Notes under the pieces: model-generated
What the model saw: the letters and a program-made list of their open reading frames with translations, nothing else
What the model was told of the DNA's origin: nothing
Database searches by the model: none
Assembly (NCBI RefSeq): GCF_000159955.1
Contig: NZ_GG695983.1
Coordinates: forward strand, 27,754 to 91,753
Origin: Paenibacillus sp. oral taxon 786 str. D14
GTDB lineage: Bacteria > Bacillota > Bacilli > Paenibacillales > Paenibacillaceae
Direction of reading: 5' to 3'
DNA: 64,000 nt
Shown here: positions 17,397 to 25,096 of the stretch, in pieces
How positions within the stretch are numbered: the stretch's first letter is position 1
How the letters are laid out: every line of letters begins with the position of its first letter
Position numbers and translations under genes: made by a program

Positions 17397-18083
17397 ATGA
17401 ACGAAGGCTTGACAGTACGCTATTATCCGATGATGGAATATGGGGAAGCCTGGGATTTGCAGAAACGGCTCATTAAAGAGATGGATGCGCAGCAGCAGGG
17501 AGAACACCTGCTGCTGTTGCAGCATCCGCCGACCTATACGATTGGCTCCCAGAACCATCCTGAGCATTTGCTTCTTAGCCCTGAGCAGCTGCAGGAGCGG
17601 GGCATTGCCGTGTTTGAAATCGATCGCGGGGGAGATATTACATATCATGGCCCCGGGCAGCTTGTTGGCTATCCGCTGCTTCGGTTAGAGGCCGGGCGTG
17701 GGCTGGATTTGCATGGTTACCTGCGTCAGCTGGAGCAGGTGATCATCGATTATTTGGCGGAGTTTGGCATCGAAGGCTCACGTAAACCGGAGTACACCGG
17801 GGTGTGGGTTGGCGACGTGAAAATTTGCGCGATTGGCGTAAAGTTCAACAAATGCAGGCATCATCGAGGTTTTATTACCAGTCACGGGTTTGCTTTTAAT
17901 GTGAAGTCCGGCATTCAAGAGGAAGGCTTTCGCGGAATCATTCCTTGCGGGATTCAAGAATACGGGGTGACCTCGTTGGAAGACGTGACCGGCCGCTCAT
18001 TTACGGTTGAGCAAGTCGCGAAGGAGATCGTACCGAAGTTTAACGTGGTATTTGGGCGTTTGGGGGCTTGGGTCGAGGCCTAA
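17397..18083 (+). CDS. lipB: Octanoyltransferase LipB
   Basis: Moves octanoyl groups from acyl carrier protein to lipoyl domains, the first step of lipoate synthesis. The 228-residue protein has the family elements HPPTYTIGSQN, RGGDITYHGPGQLVGYPL, the conserved Lys in DVKICAIGVKF and the catalytic Cys in IIPCGIQEYGVTS. It lies 31 bases behind the E2 gene, whose lipoyl domain is a likely substrate. B. subtilis itself uses the LipM/LipL route, so a true LipB here is a difference from that model. Confidence 0.93.
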   Translation: MNEGLTVRYYPMMEYGEAWDLQKRLIKEMDAQQQGEHLLLLQHPPTYTIGSQNHPEHLLLSPEQLQERGIAVFEIDRGGDITYHGPGQLVGYPLLRLEAGRGLDLHGYLRQLEQVIIDYLAEFGIEGSRKPEYTGVWVGDVKICAIGVKFNKCRHHRGFITSHGFAFNVKSGIQEEGFRGIIPCGIQEYGVTSLEDVTGRSFTVEQVAKEIVPKFNVVFGRLGAWVEA

Positions 18084-18104
18084 TCCGCCCCCAAAGCGGG
18101 CTGA

Positions 18105-18203
18105 TTATCGAATGAAGAAGGGCTCAAGGAAAGCGATCAGCGTTGAAGCCAGCATGGCAAACAACATCAAATATACGACGAATCTCATCCGATTTTTACG
18201 CAT
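18105..18203 (-). CDS. prli42: Prli42-like stressosome-associated miniprotein
   Basis: A 32-residue gene read on the minus strand: MRKNRMRFVVYLMLFAML is its first part, followed by ASTLIAFLEPFFIR. It has a basic N terminus and one membrane segment, with the VYxML..MLASTL pattern of the Prli42 family. In Listeria, Prli42 anchors the stressosome to the membrane and links it to stress sensing. AAAGGAG lies 7 bases before the ATG. Whether it binds a stressosome here is not shown; no RsbR/RsbS gene lies in the window. Its 3' end comes close to the end of lipB (convergent). Confidence 0.72.
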   Translation of the reverse strand: MRKNRMRFVVYLMLFAMLASTLIAFLEPFFIR

Positions 18204-18278
18204 AGTGGTAACTCCTTTGACTTAAACGTATATTATTCTCACTCTTATTATCGTATCGAAGAAAGCGGGGAAAGTCCA

Positions 18279-19409
18279 ATGATTAACGAGGAACGCCTCA
18301 TCGGACAATTTCTGGAGCTGGTGCAGATTGACAGCGAAACGAAGCATGAGCGCCAAATTGCCGATGTGTTAAAACGGAAATTCAGCGAATTGGGACTGGA
18401 CGTTGTGGAGGACGGTTCGCAGGCAGTGACGGGACATGGCGCCGGGAACCTGATCGCCACGTTAAAAGCCAGTGAAGGCGTGTCCGCTGAACCCTTCCTG
18501 TTCACCTGCCACATGGATACCGTCACCCCAGGCAAGGGGATTAAACCGGTTGTTGGGGAGGACGGATGGATTCGCAGCGACGGCACGACGATCCTCGGAG
18601 CGGACGACAAAGCGGGTGTGGCGGTGCTGCTGGAGCTGATTCAAGTCCTGCAGGAGAAGCAAATTCCGCACGGTCAAATCCAGTTTGTCATCTCGGCTGG
18701 CGAGGAATCGAGCCTGCGCGGAGCGCGGGCGCTGGAGGCGCAGTATGTCGATTCGAAGTTCGGGTTCGCGATTGACACCGGCGGTGAAGTGGGCACGATT
18801 TGTGTTGGCGCACCCACGCAGGCACGGGTTGAAATCGAGATCTACGGCAAAGCGGCCCATGCCGGGGTCAATCCGGAAGACGGCATCAGTGCCATTCAGG
18901 TAGCCGGCAAGGCGCTGGCTCGTATGAAGCTCGGGCGTATTGACTCGGAGACAACCGCCAACATCGGCAAGTTTGAAGGCGGCGGCGCGACGAACATCGT
19001 TCCGGATCACGTCATTTTATATGGCGAAGCGCGTAGCATGTCCCAGGAGAAGGTCGATAAGCAGCTGCAGGACATGAAAGAAGCGGTGGAATCCGCATGC
19101 CGCGACTTTGGAGCCAAGGGGGAATTCCGCAGTGAGGTGCTGTACCGAGCGTTCCGGATCCCGGAGGAGGCTCCCGTTCTGCGGATCGCTAAGCAAGCGG
19201 CGGCTGCGCTCGGACTTGCGGGAACGACGTTTACGACGGGCGGCGGCAGCGACGCGAACATCTTTAACAGCCTGGGGATTCCAACGGTGAATCTGGCGAT
19301 CGGCTATGAGGACATCCATACAACCAATGAAAGAATCAAGAAGGACGATCTCGTCAAAACTGCGCAGTTTGCGCTGGAGATCGTTCGTCAATCGGTATCC
19401 TCTTCTTGA
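18279..19409 (+). CDS. M20 family tripeptidase-like metallopeptidase (YqjE/PepT-like)
   Basis: Probable cytoplasmic zinc aminopeptidase for small peptides. The 376-residue protein has the M20 metal-site motifs: TCHMDTV (near residue 75), GADDKAGVA (near 108), SAGEESSLRGARAL (near 134, catalytic and metal Glu) and the C-terminal His in YEDIHTTNERI. A dimerisation domain lies between (GKAAHAGVNPEDG). It resembles peptidase T and B. subtilis YqjE, which also sits in this genome area. ATG 18279 follows AAAGCGGGGAAAG. A strong terminator follows. Confidence 0.88.
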   Translation: MINEERLIGQFLELVQIDSETKHERQIADVLKRKFSELGLDVVEDGSQAVTGHGAGNLIATLKASEGVSAEPFLFTCHMDTVTPGKGIKPVVGEDGWIRSDGTTILGADDKAGVAVLLELIQVLQEKQIPHGQIQFVISAGEESSLRGARALEAQYVDSKFGFAIDTGGEVGTICVGAPTQARVEIEIYGKAAHAGVNPEDGISAIQVAGKALARMKLGRIDSETTANIGKFEGGGATNIVPDHVILYGEARSMSQEKVDKQLQDMKEAVESACRDFGAKGEFRSEVLYRAFRIPEEAPVLRIAKQAAAALGLAGTTFTTGGGSDANIFNSLGIPTVNLAIGYEDIHTTNERIKKDDLVKTAQFALEIVRQSVSSS

Positions 19410-19429
19410 TCCCTTAAGGATGTCAGAAT

Positions 19430-19462
19430 GCCCGGTGCGCTATTTCGCACCGGGCTTTTTTT
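19430..19462 (+). terminator. Intrinsic terminator after the M20 peptidase gene
   Basis: GCCCGGTGCG pairs perfectly with CGCACCGGGC around a six-base loop, followed by seven T. Confidence 0.92.
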
Positions 19463-19496
19463 GCAGGATGACGGCTGTTCCCCGGATTGGTTCGCA

Positions 19497-20060
19497 TTAA
19501 TGCAGTCGAGTAGACGGTTTGGCCGGGAAGTGACGAACCTGCGCAGGACTCCATTCGGTATGCCAGCCTGAAGCTTGAATTAAGTTCAAAGCTTGGTGGA
19601 AGTCGTCTAAATATTTGCAAATTTTCTCCTGCTCCGATTTAGGCGGGTGATACAGTTGGATTCGTCGCTCCAGATTGGCGATCGCCTGCTGCAAGTAACA
19701 GGAGGCTGCGCCGAAACGAGCTGCCGCGAAATCGGGATTCCGCTCGGCAAGCGCTTCAAAGATGGGAGCGGCTTCTTCGTATTGTCTCTCATCGTAGCAA
19801 ATTTCCGCCCAAATCAGGCTTAGCTCCAAAAAGGGGGGAGTGGGCTCGCGAAGCAACCGAGGTTCGATCTGCAGTAGCCGTTCTTTGGCTAGTGCGACAT
19901 AACCTTCTTTATATAAAGATTGGATCAGCTCGCTAAGCAAATAATTGTCCATCTGCCCCGCCAGCTGTTCAGCAACGTCAATCTGACCTGTGGATACGGC
20001 GTTCTGGATCATTTCTACGAGTTTTCCCATATTTTTAGGCTGTCCGGTAGGACTGCGCAT
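19497..20060 (-). CDS. TPR-like helical protein of unknown function
   Basis: I cannot name this 187-residue protein. Its middle (about residues 70-150) has the pattern of tetratricopeptide-type helix pairs: LSLIWAEICYDERQYEEAAPIFEAL and FAAARFGAASCYLQQAIANLERR. It has no signal peptide or membrane segment. The ribosome site AGGAGGGGG lies inside the end of the MciZ-like gene, whose stop is only 3 bases before this start. The two are therefore almost certainly one operon, and this protein could be produced at the same stage. Confidence 0.75.
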   Translation of the reverse strand: MRSPTGQPKNMGKLVEMIQNAVSTGQIDVAEQLAGQMDNYLLSELIQSLYKEGYVALAKERLLQIEPRLLREPTPPFLELSLIWAEICYDERQYEEAAPIFEALAERNPDFAAARFGAASCYLQQAIANLERRIQLYHPPKSEQEKICKYLDDFHQALNLIQASGWHTEWSPAQVRHFPAKPSTRLH

Positions 20061-20063
20061 AAT

Positions 20064-20243
20064 TCACCCCCTCCTTTTATTAACCGGATTTCCCTTAATT
20101 GAATAACTATTTTGATAGGAATGAATCAAATCGGTGATTTTTACGTCACGTCCTGATTCTTTTTTCCATTGGGACAGCAGAAGGCGAATCTGCCAAGCTT
20201 TGCCCTGAGCGCGTACACGGTCTTCCGTGAAATAGCTTTTCAT
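20064..20243 (-). CDS. mciZ: MciZ-like FtsZ inhibitor
   Basis: A 59-residue gene on the minus strand. Residues 14-26 read GKAWQIRLLLSQW, very close to the GKAWEIRAKLKEY core of the 40-residue B. subtilis MciZ, the peptide that caps FtsZ filaments in the mother cell during sporulation. GGAG lies 7 bases before ATG 20243. Placement also fits: in B. subtilis mciZ neighbours nudF, and here it is divergent from nudF. The protein is longer at the C terminus than the B. subtilis peptide (about 20 residues more, basic end NKRRG). The function is inferred from the motif and synteny, not shown. Confidence 0.8.
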   Translation of the reverse strand: MKSYFTEDRVRAQGKAWQIRLLLSQWKKESGRDVKITDLIHSYQNSYSIKGNPVNKRRG

Positions 20244-20267
20244 AAGGGGGCTCCTTTCCGAACGGTT

Positions 20268-20300
20268 TGGTATAATAACACCATATGTCCGGTGCGGACA
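20268..20300 (+). promoter_or_regulatory. Extended -10 promoter and short palindrome before nudF
   Basis: TGG-TATAAT (box at 20271-20276) is an extended -10 with no good -35. TGTCC-GGTGC-GGACA (20286-20300) forms a perfect 5-bp inverted repeat around the expected start site. On the other strand CATACATA (20304-20311) resembles a sigma-E -10 element that could serve mciZ, but no good -35 is seen. Confidence 0.45.
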
Positions 20301-20351
20301 AGTTATGTATGGTTGGAACGGTTGATGACTCGATTAAGGGAGGAAAAAGAA

Positions 20352-20918
20352 ATGGCTTCCAACGATAAATTAAAGGAAACCACGGTTTCGACAGAGCCGG
20401 TCTTTCAGGGGAGAGTGATCTCCCTGCAAATTGATACCGTCAAGCTGCCGGACGGAACGACGGCAACCCGTGAAATTGTGAAGCATCCGGGTGCGGTCGC
20501 CGTGCTGGCGGTGCATGAGGGACGATTGCTGCTGGTGGACCAATATCGCCAGGCGATGGGCCGGTGTGAATTGGAGATTCCTGCGGGCAAATTGGAACTA
20601 GGGGAAGATCCTGCGGAAGCGGCGGTCCGTGAGCTGCAGGAGGAGACCGGGTATCGCTGCGATAAATTGACGCATTTGCACTCATTCTATACTTCGCCGG
20701 GGTTCGCAGATGAGATTATCCATCTCTATTTGGCCGAGCAGTTGAGTCCAGGAGAAATGTCGCCGGATGTTGACGAATTCCTTGAGGTTCAGGAAGTGAC
20801 GCTGGAGGAGGCACTTGGCCTGATTGCGGAAGGGCGGATTGCGGATGCCAAAACGATTATGGCGGTGTATATTTGGCAGCTTAAGGATGCTCGCGCACAG
20901 GCAGAGGCAAGACCATGA
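20352..20918 (+). CDS. nudF: ADP-ribose pyrophosphatase (Nudix)
   Basis: Hydrolyses ADP-ribose to AMP and ribose 5-phosphate. The 188-residue protein has the complete Nudix box (GKLELGEDPAEAAVRELQ continuing to EETGY), preceded by EIPAG and followed by the FYTSPGFADEIIHLY region typical of ADP-ribose hydrolases. ATG 20352 is chosen because GGGAGGA lies 7-13 bases upstream; longer in-frame starts exist but lack a ribosome site. The last codons overlap the endonuclease Q gene by four bases (ATGA), so the two are coupled. Confidence 0.92.
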   Translation: MASNDKLKETTVSTEPVFQGRVISLQIDTVKLPDGTTATREIVKHPGAVAVLAVHEGRLLLVDQYRQAMGRCELEIPAGKLELGEDPAEAAVRELQEETGYRCDKLTHLHSFYTSPGFADEIIHLYLAEQLSPGEMSPDVDEFLEVQEVTLEEALGLIAEGRIADAKTIMAVYIWQLKDARAQAEARP

Positions 20919-22123
20919 GTTCGAGCTCCACAACAACCTCGGCCGCGCTTACGACCGTTTTCGCCGATTTGCATATTCACATCGGACGAACCGGGCGGGG
21001 GGAGCCGGTGAAGATTAGCGGCAGCCGTGATCTGACCTTCGCTGGAATCGCCAGGGAGGCTTCACAACGCAAGGGCATCGGGCTTGTTGGCATCATTGAC
21101 TGTCATGCCCCCGGGGTACAGGAGGATATCGACCGGTGCCTGGAGCAGGGGGAGATGCAGGAACTGAAGGATGGCGGCATCACCTATCAGGGGACGACGA
21201 TTTTGCTGGGCTGCGAGCTGGAAATCCGTGAACCGGGGATGGGGCCGGCGCATTTGCTTGCTTTTTTCCCGCACCTGGAGACGATTCGTGGCTTTACGGA
21301 TTGGCTGAAGCCAAGGATGAAGAATGTTGGGCTAAGCTCGCAGCGCGTGTACGCTCCGGCGGTCACGCTGCAGGAGGAGGTGTATGCCCGCGGTGGTATG
21401 ATCATTCCCGCCCATATTTTCACGCCGCATCGCAGCATTTACGGAAGCTGTGCCCCCCGGATGTCGGATGTGTTGGATCTTTCTCTAATTAGCGCGGTGG
21501 AGCTGGGGCTCAGCGCCGATACGGAGATGGCTGGATTGATCAGCGAGCTCGATCCTTTTCCGATCTTAACCAATTCCGACGCTCACTCGCTGGGCAAAAT
21601 CGGGCGGGAATACAATGAGCTGCGGCTGAAGGAAGCGAGCTATCTTGAATTCGCTAAGGCGCTGCGGCGCGAGGAGGGGCGCCTAGTGGCCGGGAATTAC
21701 GGGCTGAACCCCCGCCTTGGCAAATACCACCGGACCTACTGCAGCAACTGCAACTATATCATCGATGAGGCAGAAGCCAACGTGGAGCGATGTCCTTATT
21801 GCGGCAGCCCGAAGCTGGTGCGGGGTGTGCTTGACCGCATCCGCTCAATCGCAGATCGATCTGAGCCCAGCGTACCGCTTCATCGTCCGCCGTATCATTA
21901 CCAGGTTCCCCTGGAGTTTATCCCCGGCCTTGGGCCGGCGAAATTAGAGCTGCTGCTGGAGCGGTTCGGCACGGAGATGAACATCCTGCATCATGTGCCG
22001 GAGGCGGAGCTGGCTGAAGCGGTGGGAGCGGAACTGGCCCAACTTATTGGCATGGCCCGCAGCGGTAGGCTCGAACTTAGCGCCGGAGGCGGCGGAATCT
22101 ATGGCAAAGTGAAAAAGTCTTAA
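20915..22123 (+). CDS. Endonuclease Q family PHP-domain DNA repair enzyme (YqxK)
   Basis: Predicted to nick DNA 5' of deaminated or otherwise damaged bases, as shown for endonuclease Q of archaea and B. subtilis. The 402-residue protein has an N-terminal PHP metal site (ADLHIHIGR, IDCHAPG, GCELEI, IIPAHIFTPH, and NSDAHS). A zinc finger follows with CSNC and CPYC (about residues 273-293). A C-terminal helix-hairpin-helix-like part (IPGLGPAKLELLLERFG) suits DNA binding. It overlaps nudF by four bases. The family name rests on the order PHP, zinc finger, HhH. Confidence 0.85.
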   Translation: MSSSSTTTSAALTTVFADLHIHIGRTGRGEPVKISGSRDLTFAGIAREASQRKGIGLVGIIDCHAPGVQEDIDRCLEQGEMQELKDGGITYQGTTILLGCELEIREPGMGPAHLLAFFPHLETIRGFTDWLKPRMKNVGLSSQRVYAPAVTLQEEVYARGGMIIPAHIFTPHRSIYGSCAPRMSDVLDLSLISAVELGLSADTEMAGLISELDPFPILTNSDAHSLGKIGREYNELRLKEASYLEFAKALRREEGRLVAGNYGLNPRLGKYHRTYCSNCNYIIDEAEANVERCPYCGSPKLVRGVLDRIRSIADRSEPSVPLHRPPYHYQVPLEFIPGLGPAKLELLLERFGTEMNILHHVPEAELAEAVGAELAQLIGMARSGRLELSAGGGGIYGKVKKS

Positions 22124-22166
22124 TCTGCAGGTGGTGGTCCGGCAAGCGGCAGGCATAAGCGAGCAG

Positions 22167-22206
22167 GCTTGTTCATAGGGATAGGATAAGACCCTATAGA
22201 ACAAGC
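22167..22206 (+). other. Strong hairpin upstream of spoIIM
   Basis: GCTTGTTC-ATAGGG (22167-22180) pairs with CCCTAT-A-GAACAAGC (22192-22206): 14 base pairs with one bulged A and an 11-base loop. No T-run follows; the spoIIM ribosome site AGGAGG begins two bases after the stem. GCATAAG (22153-22159) and CATAGGG (22174-22180), 14 bases apart, form a weak sigma-E-like promoter that overlaps it. Confidence 0.65.
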
Positions 22207-22222
22207 TAGGAGGCAAAATTCG

Positions 22223-22849
22223 ATGCTGCACCCCATTCGTCATACATTAAAAGACCAAACGCCGCTATATGTTTTTGTTTCCGTGCTGTTTTTAATGGGC
22301 GTCGTATTCGGCGCGCTGATGGTCAACGCATTAACGTTGGAACAACAACAGGATATCTCCCGGTATTTGGGTGATTTCTTTCTATCGATCAATGAAGGCG
22401 GGTTCGAGTTTCAGCCGATGATGTTCTGGCAAGTCGCTGCCTTGCATTTAAAATGGCTTGGCTTGATCTGGCTATTGGGATTATCCGTGATCGGACTCCC
22501 AGGGATCTTAATTCTCGATTTTCTAAAAGGGGTATTGATCGGCTTTACAGTTGGCTATCTGGTTGGCCAATATACCTGGAAGGGGCTGCTATTCGCCCTC
22601 GTGTCCGTAGCGCCGCACAATCTGATCGTGATTCCGGCCCTGCTGATCGCCAGCGTCGCAGCGGTGAGCTTCTCGCTCAACATCATTCGCTCGCGTGTGT
22701 TAATGAGCCGTCCCGGCCAAGCCACCCGGCCTTTCCTGTCGTATACAGGGCTGACGCTGGCCATGGCTGCGGTGCTACTCGCCATCTCTTCCTTCGAAAC
22801 GTGGGTGACTCCGGTGATGATGAGCTGGGTTACGCCATTGATTGCTTGA
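22223..22849 (+). CDS. spoIIM: Stage II sporulation protein M
   Basis: Mother-cell membrane protein of the SpoIIDMP machine, which drives septal thinning and engulfment of the forespore. The 208-residue protein starts MLHPIRHTLKDQTPLYVFVSVL and has about five membrane segments, with the family pattern FLMGVVFGALMVNAL and LGLSVIGLPGILILDFLKGVLIGFT. ATG 22223 follows AGGAGGCAAAATTCG. It precedes fur, as in Bacillus, where its transcription depends on sigma-E. Confidence 0.92.
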   Translation: MLHPIRHTLKDQTPLYVFVSVLFLMGVVFGALMVNALTLEQQQDISRYLGDFFLSINEGGFEFQPMMFWQVAALHLKWLGLIWLLGLSVIGLPGILILDFLKGVLIGFTVGYLVGQYTWKGLLFALVSVAPHNLIVIPALLIASVAAVSFSLNIIRSRVLMSRPGQATRPFLSYTGLTLAMAAVLLAISSFETWVTPVMMSWVTPLIA

Positions 22850-22873
22850 ATTCATGCTTGTGTAGGAAAATAA

Positions 22874-22919
22874 ATCCCCCGCACCTGGCTGCTGGCCTAG
22901 TCGGGGGATATTCGTTTTT
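22874..22919 (+). terminator. Intrinsic terminator after spoIIM
   Basis: ATCCCCCG pairs with CGGGGGAT across a 20-base loop and is followed after a short gap by TTTTT. The gap makes it slightly atypical. Confidence 0.65.
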
Positions 22920-22992
22920 CCTAGCACGTTCTACTAAATTGTGACATCCTGGTGATGTGCCATCCTCAAGATTTTGCAATCTACCAAAATGT

Positions 22993-23022
22993 TTGACTTT
23001 GTTGAATATCTCCCCCTATAAT
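22993..23022 (+). promoter_or_regulatory. Sigma-A promoter of fur
   Basis: TTGACT (22993-22998) and TATAAT (23017-23022) are 18 bases apart, about 55 bases before the fur start codon. Confidence 0.75.
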
Positions 23023-23076
23023 GAAAGAAGTGGTCATGAACTTATTGGATGTGCGGCAAGGCTGGGGAGGGATAAC

Positions 23077-23550
23077 ATGGAAGCAAAGATCGAAAAAATC
23101 AAACAGCAGTTACAATCCCACGGTTACAAATTGACGCCCCAGCGGGAAGCCACGGTACGCGTTTTGCTCGAAAATGAAGACGATCATCTTAGTGCGGAAG
23201 ATGTTTTCATGCTCGTCAAAGACAAGGCGCCGGAGATCGGCCTGGCCACGGTCTATCGAACATTGGAATTGCTCAGCGAGCTTCACGTTGTGGAGAAGAT
23301 CAACTTCGGCGACGGTGTAGCCCGGTACGACTTGCGTACCGATACGACCAAACATCATCACCACCATTTGATCTGTGTTCAGTGTGGGGCAATGGATGAA
23401 ATCCGCGAGGATTGGCTTGGACCGCTCGAGGAACGCTTGGAGAAGGAATTCAATTTTACGGTGCTGGATCACCGGTTGGATTTTCAAGGCATTTGTTACC
23501 GATGCAAGGACAAGAATAACGATTCGCCTGGAACAGACAATAAGAAATAA
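23077..23550 (+). CDS. fur: Ferric uptake regulator (Fur family)
   Basis: Metal-dependent repressor, most likely of iron uptake genes. The 157-residue protein has the winged-helix domain (GYKLTPQREATVRVLLE, IGLATVYRTLELLSE) and the dimerisation and metal domain with the His-rich KHHHHHLICVQC and a second CYRC pair (the structural zinc Cys4 site). ATG 23077 has GGGGAGGG 7 bases upstream. Position after spoIIM and before yqzK and xerD matches the Bacillus fur gene rather than perR or zur. Confidence 0.92.
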   Translation: MEAKIEKIKQQLQSHGYKLTPQREATVRVLLENEDDHLSAEDVFMLVKDKAPEIGLATVYRTLELLSELHVVEKINFGDGVARYDLRTDTTKHHHHHLICVQCGAMDEIREDWLGPLEERLEKEFNFTVLDHRLDFQGICYRCKDKNNDSPGTDNKK

Positions 23551-23562
23551 CTTCGTTAAGCC

Positions 23563-23597
23563 GAGCTCTTTACGGCCCTGCCGTAGGGAGCTTTTTA
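23563..23597 (+). terminator. Intrinsic terminator after fur
   Basis: GAGCTC...ACGG pairs with CCGT...GAGCT around a small loop, followed by TTTTT. Confidence 0.8.
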
Positions 23598-23748
23598 CGT
23601 TGCCTCGCACGAGGGGAAACGCGGCATAAGCCGCATAACCTATGAAGTCATTTCCGCATACTCCCTAGTCTCTCTCTATATACTTAATACATAGGGCGTC
23701 CTAGCAGATAATCGGGCGCCTCCACAAATGATAGAGAGGGTGGGGCTC

Positions 23749-23985
23749 ATGGTCATCTCGCTTCGAAAATGGCTCAGAACAGGGAAATATTTGATCCTGT
23801 TTGTCGCACTTGCGTATACTTTTTATAAGGCGCTAGGACTGCTGGACGATTACCTATTTCGTGAGGACAAGTACCGCGTTCCCGAAGGCTCTGCGGTGAA
23901 AGTATTTTATGAAGGCGTACCCGGAAATAACATGATGGAGACCATGACGGAGAGGCTGAAATTATTTTTCTGGTATGGAGAGTAG
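23749..23985 (+). CDS. yqzK: DUF4227 small membrane protein (YqzK-like)
   Basis: 78-residue protein of unknown function of the YqzK family. It has one N-terminal membrane segment (about residues 11-30, TGKYLILFVALAYTFYKAL) and a short soluble tail with YRVPEGSAVKVF. ATG 23749 is supported by GAGAGGGTGG; an in-frame ATG at 23728 is also possible. Its place between fur and xerD is conserved in Bacillus. Confidence 0.85.
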   Translation: MVISLRKWLRTGKYLILFVALAYTFYKALGLLDDYLFREDKYRVPEGSAVKVFYEGVPGNNMMETMTERLKLFFWYGE

Positions 23986-24091
23986 TTCATTGTCAGGGGG
24001 AGCAGGGAAATTTCGCAGGGATGTGGAAATAGTAATCAAGGCGGATGGCTGAAGATATTGCATTTGATAACCAAGAAAGGAGGCGCAGCGC

Positions 24092-25063
24092 ATGGAACGG
24101 GATGCGGCCTCTTTTATTTCGTTTTTGGCCGGGCAACGGGGATTAAGTGAAGCAACGCGGGAGTCCTATGCGCGGGATCTCAAGCAGTACATAAGCTATT
24201 TGCAATCGAAGCAGATCAGCGATTATCGCCAAGTGACCCGTGCGGGCATCTTGCTCTATTTCGCTTACTTGAAAGATCTCGGCAAGGCGCCGGCAACGAT
24301 TCAACGCGTGTCTGTCACCCTTCGCGCTTTCTTTCGGTATTTACTGCAGGAACGGCGGATTGAGCAGGATCCCTTCATCATGCTGGAAATGCCCAAAGTC
24401 GAAAAAAAACCGCCGCAAACCCTCACCGTGGAGGAAACTGAACGGCTGCTGGAAGCCCCAAAGCCCGACACGCCGTTAGGCTTAAGGGACAAGGCCATGC
24501 TTGAGCTGCTCTATGCAACCGGCATCCGCGTATCCGAGCTGATCTCGCTGAACAAGGACGACGTGAACCTGGAGCTTCATTTTCTCCGCTGCACCGGGGA
24601 GCGGGGGAAGGAACGCATTCTTCCGTTTGGAGGAGTCACGGCGGAATGGCTTGATTTGTATTTAAGGGAAGGACGCAGCCATTTGATTCTGGATGAGAGG
24701 GAGAACCCGGCTCTTTTCCCGAACCGTCGGGGCGGGCGGATTAGCCGCCAAGGCTTCTGGAAGCTGATGAAGAAGTATGGCCAGGAAGCAGGGATTACGT
24801 CCGATATTACGCCGCATACGCTGCGCCATTCCTTCGCCGTTCATCTGCTGGAGCGGGGGGCGGACGTGAGATCGGTACAGGAGCTGCTGGGGCATTCTGA
24901 TGCTTCCACGATTCAAATGTATGTAAGCCGTTCAAGGTCCAATCTGAAGACGGTCTACGACGCTTTTCATCCGCGGACGATGCGGGAGTCTATGGCGCCG
25001 GAAGCCGCACAAGAAGGGGACCCGAAGGATCGTCAGAATGGTTTTCCTTCTGGGAAGGGATAA
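24092..25063 (+). CDS. xerD: Tyrosine recombinase XerD
   Basis: Site-specific recombinase that resolves chromosome dimers at dif, together with XerC/CodV. The 323-residue protein has an N-terminal SAM-like DNA-binding domain (1-90) and a catalytic domain. The latter has Arg in YATGIRVSELISL, the HTLRHSFAVHLLERGADVRS box, the LLGH motif and the nucleophile Tyr in STIQMYVSRS. About 25 extra residues follow the usual end at YDAFHPR. This tail is polar and of low complexity. ATG 24092 follows AGAAAGGAGGCGCAGCGC. Confidence 0.93.
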   Translation: MERDAASFISFLAGQRGLSEATRESYARDLKQYISYLQSKQISDYRQVTRAGILLYFAYLKDLGKAPATIQRVSVTLRAFFRYLLQERRIEQDPFIMLEMPKVEKKPPQTLTVEETERLLEAPKPDTPLGLRDKAMLELLYATGIRVSELISLNKDDVNLELHFLRCTGERGKERILPFGGVTAEWLDLYLREGRSHLILDERENPALFPNRRGGRISRQGFWKLMKKYGQEAGITSDITPHTLRHSFAVHLLERGADVRSVQELLGHSDASTIQMYVSRSRSNLKTVYDAFHPRTMRESMAPEAAQEGDPKDRQNGFPSGKG

Positions 25064-25096
25064 CTATAGCTGCATAGATCAAAGGAGTGATAGAAG

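Noticed and set aside
16374..17648. 424-codon open frame on the minus strand
   Set aside because: Opposite the E2 and lipB genes; no domain is recognisable and the His/Arg-rich composition is typical of antisense frames.
24092..25063. XerD gene as a mark of a mobile element
   Set aside because: Its place between yqzK and deoB is the conserved chromosomal one, and no attachment-site-like repeat is seen near it.
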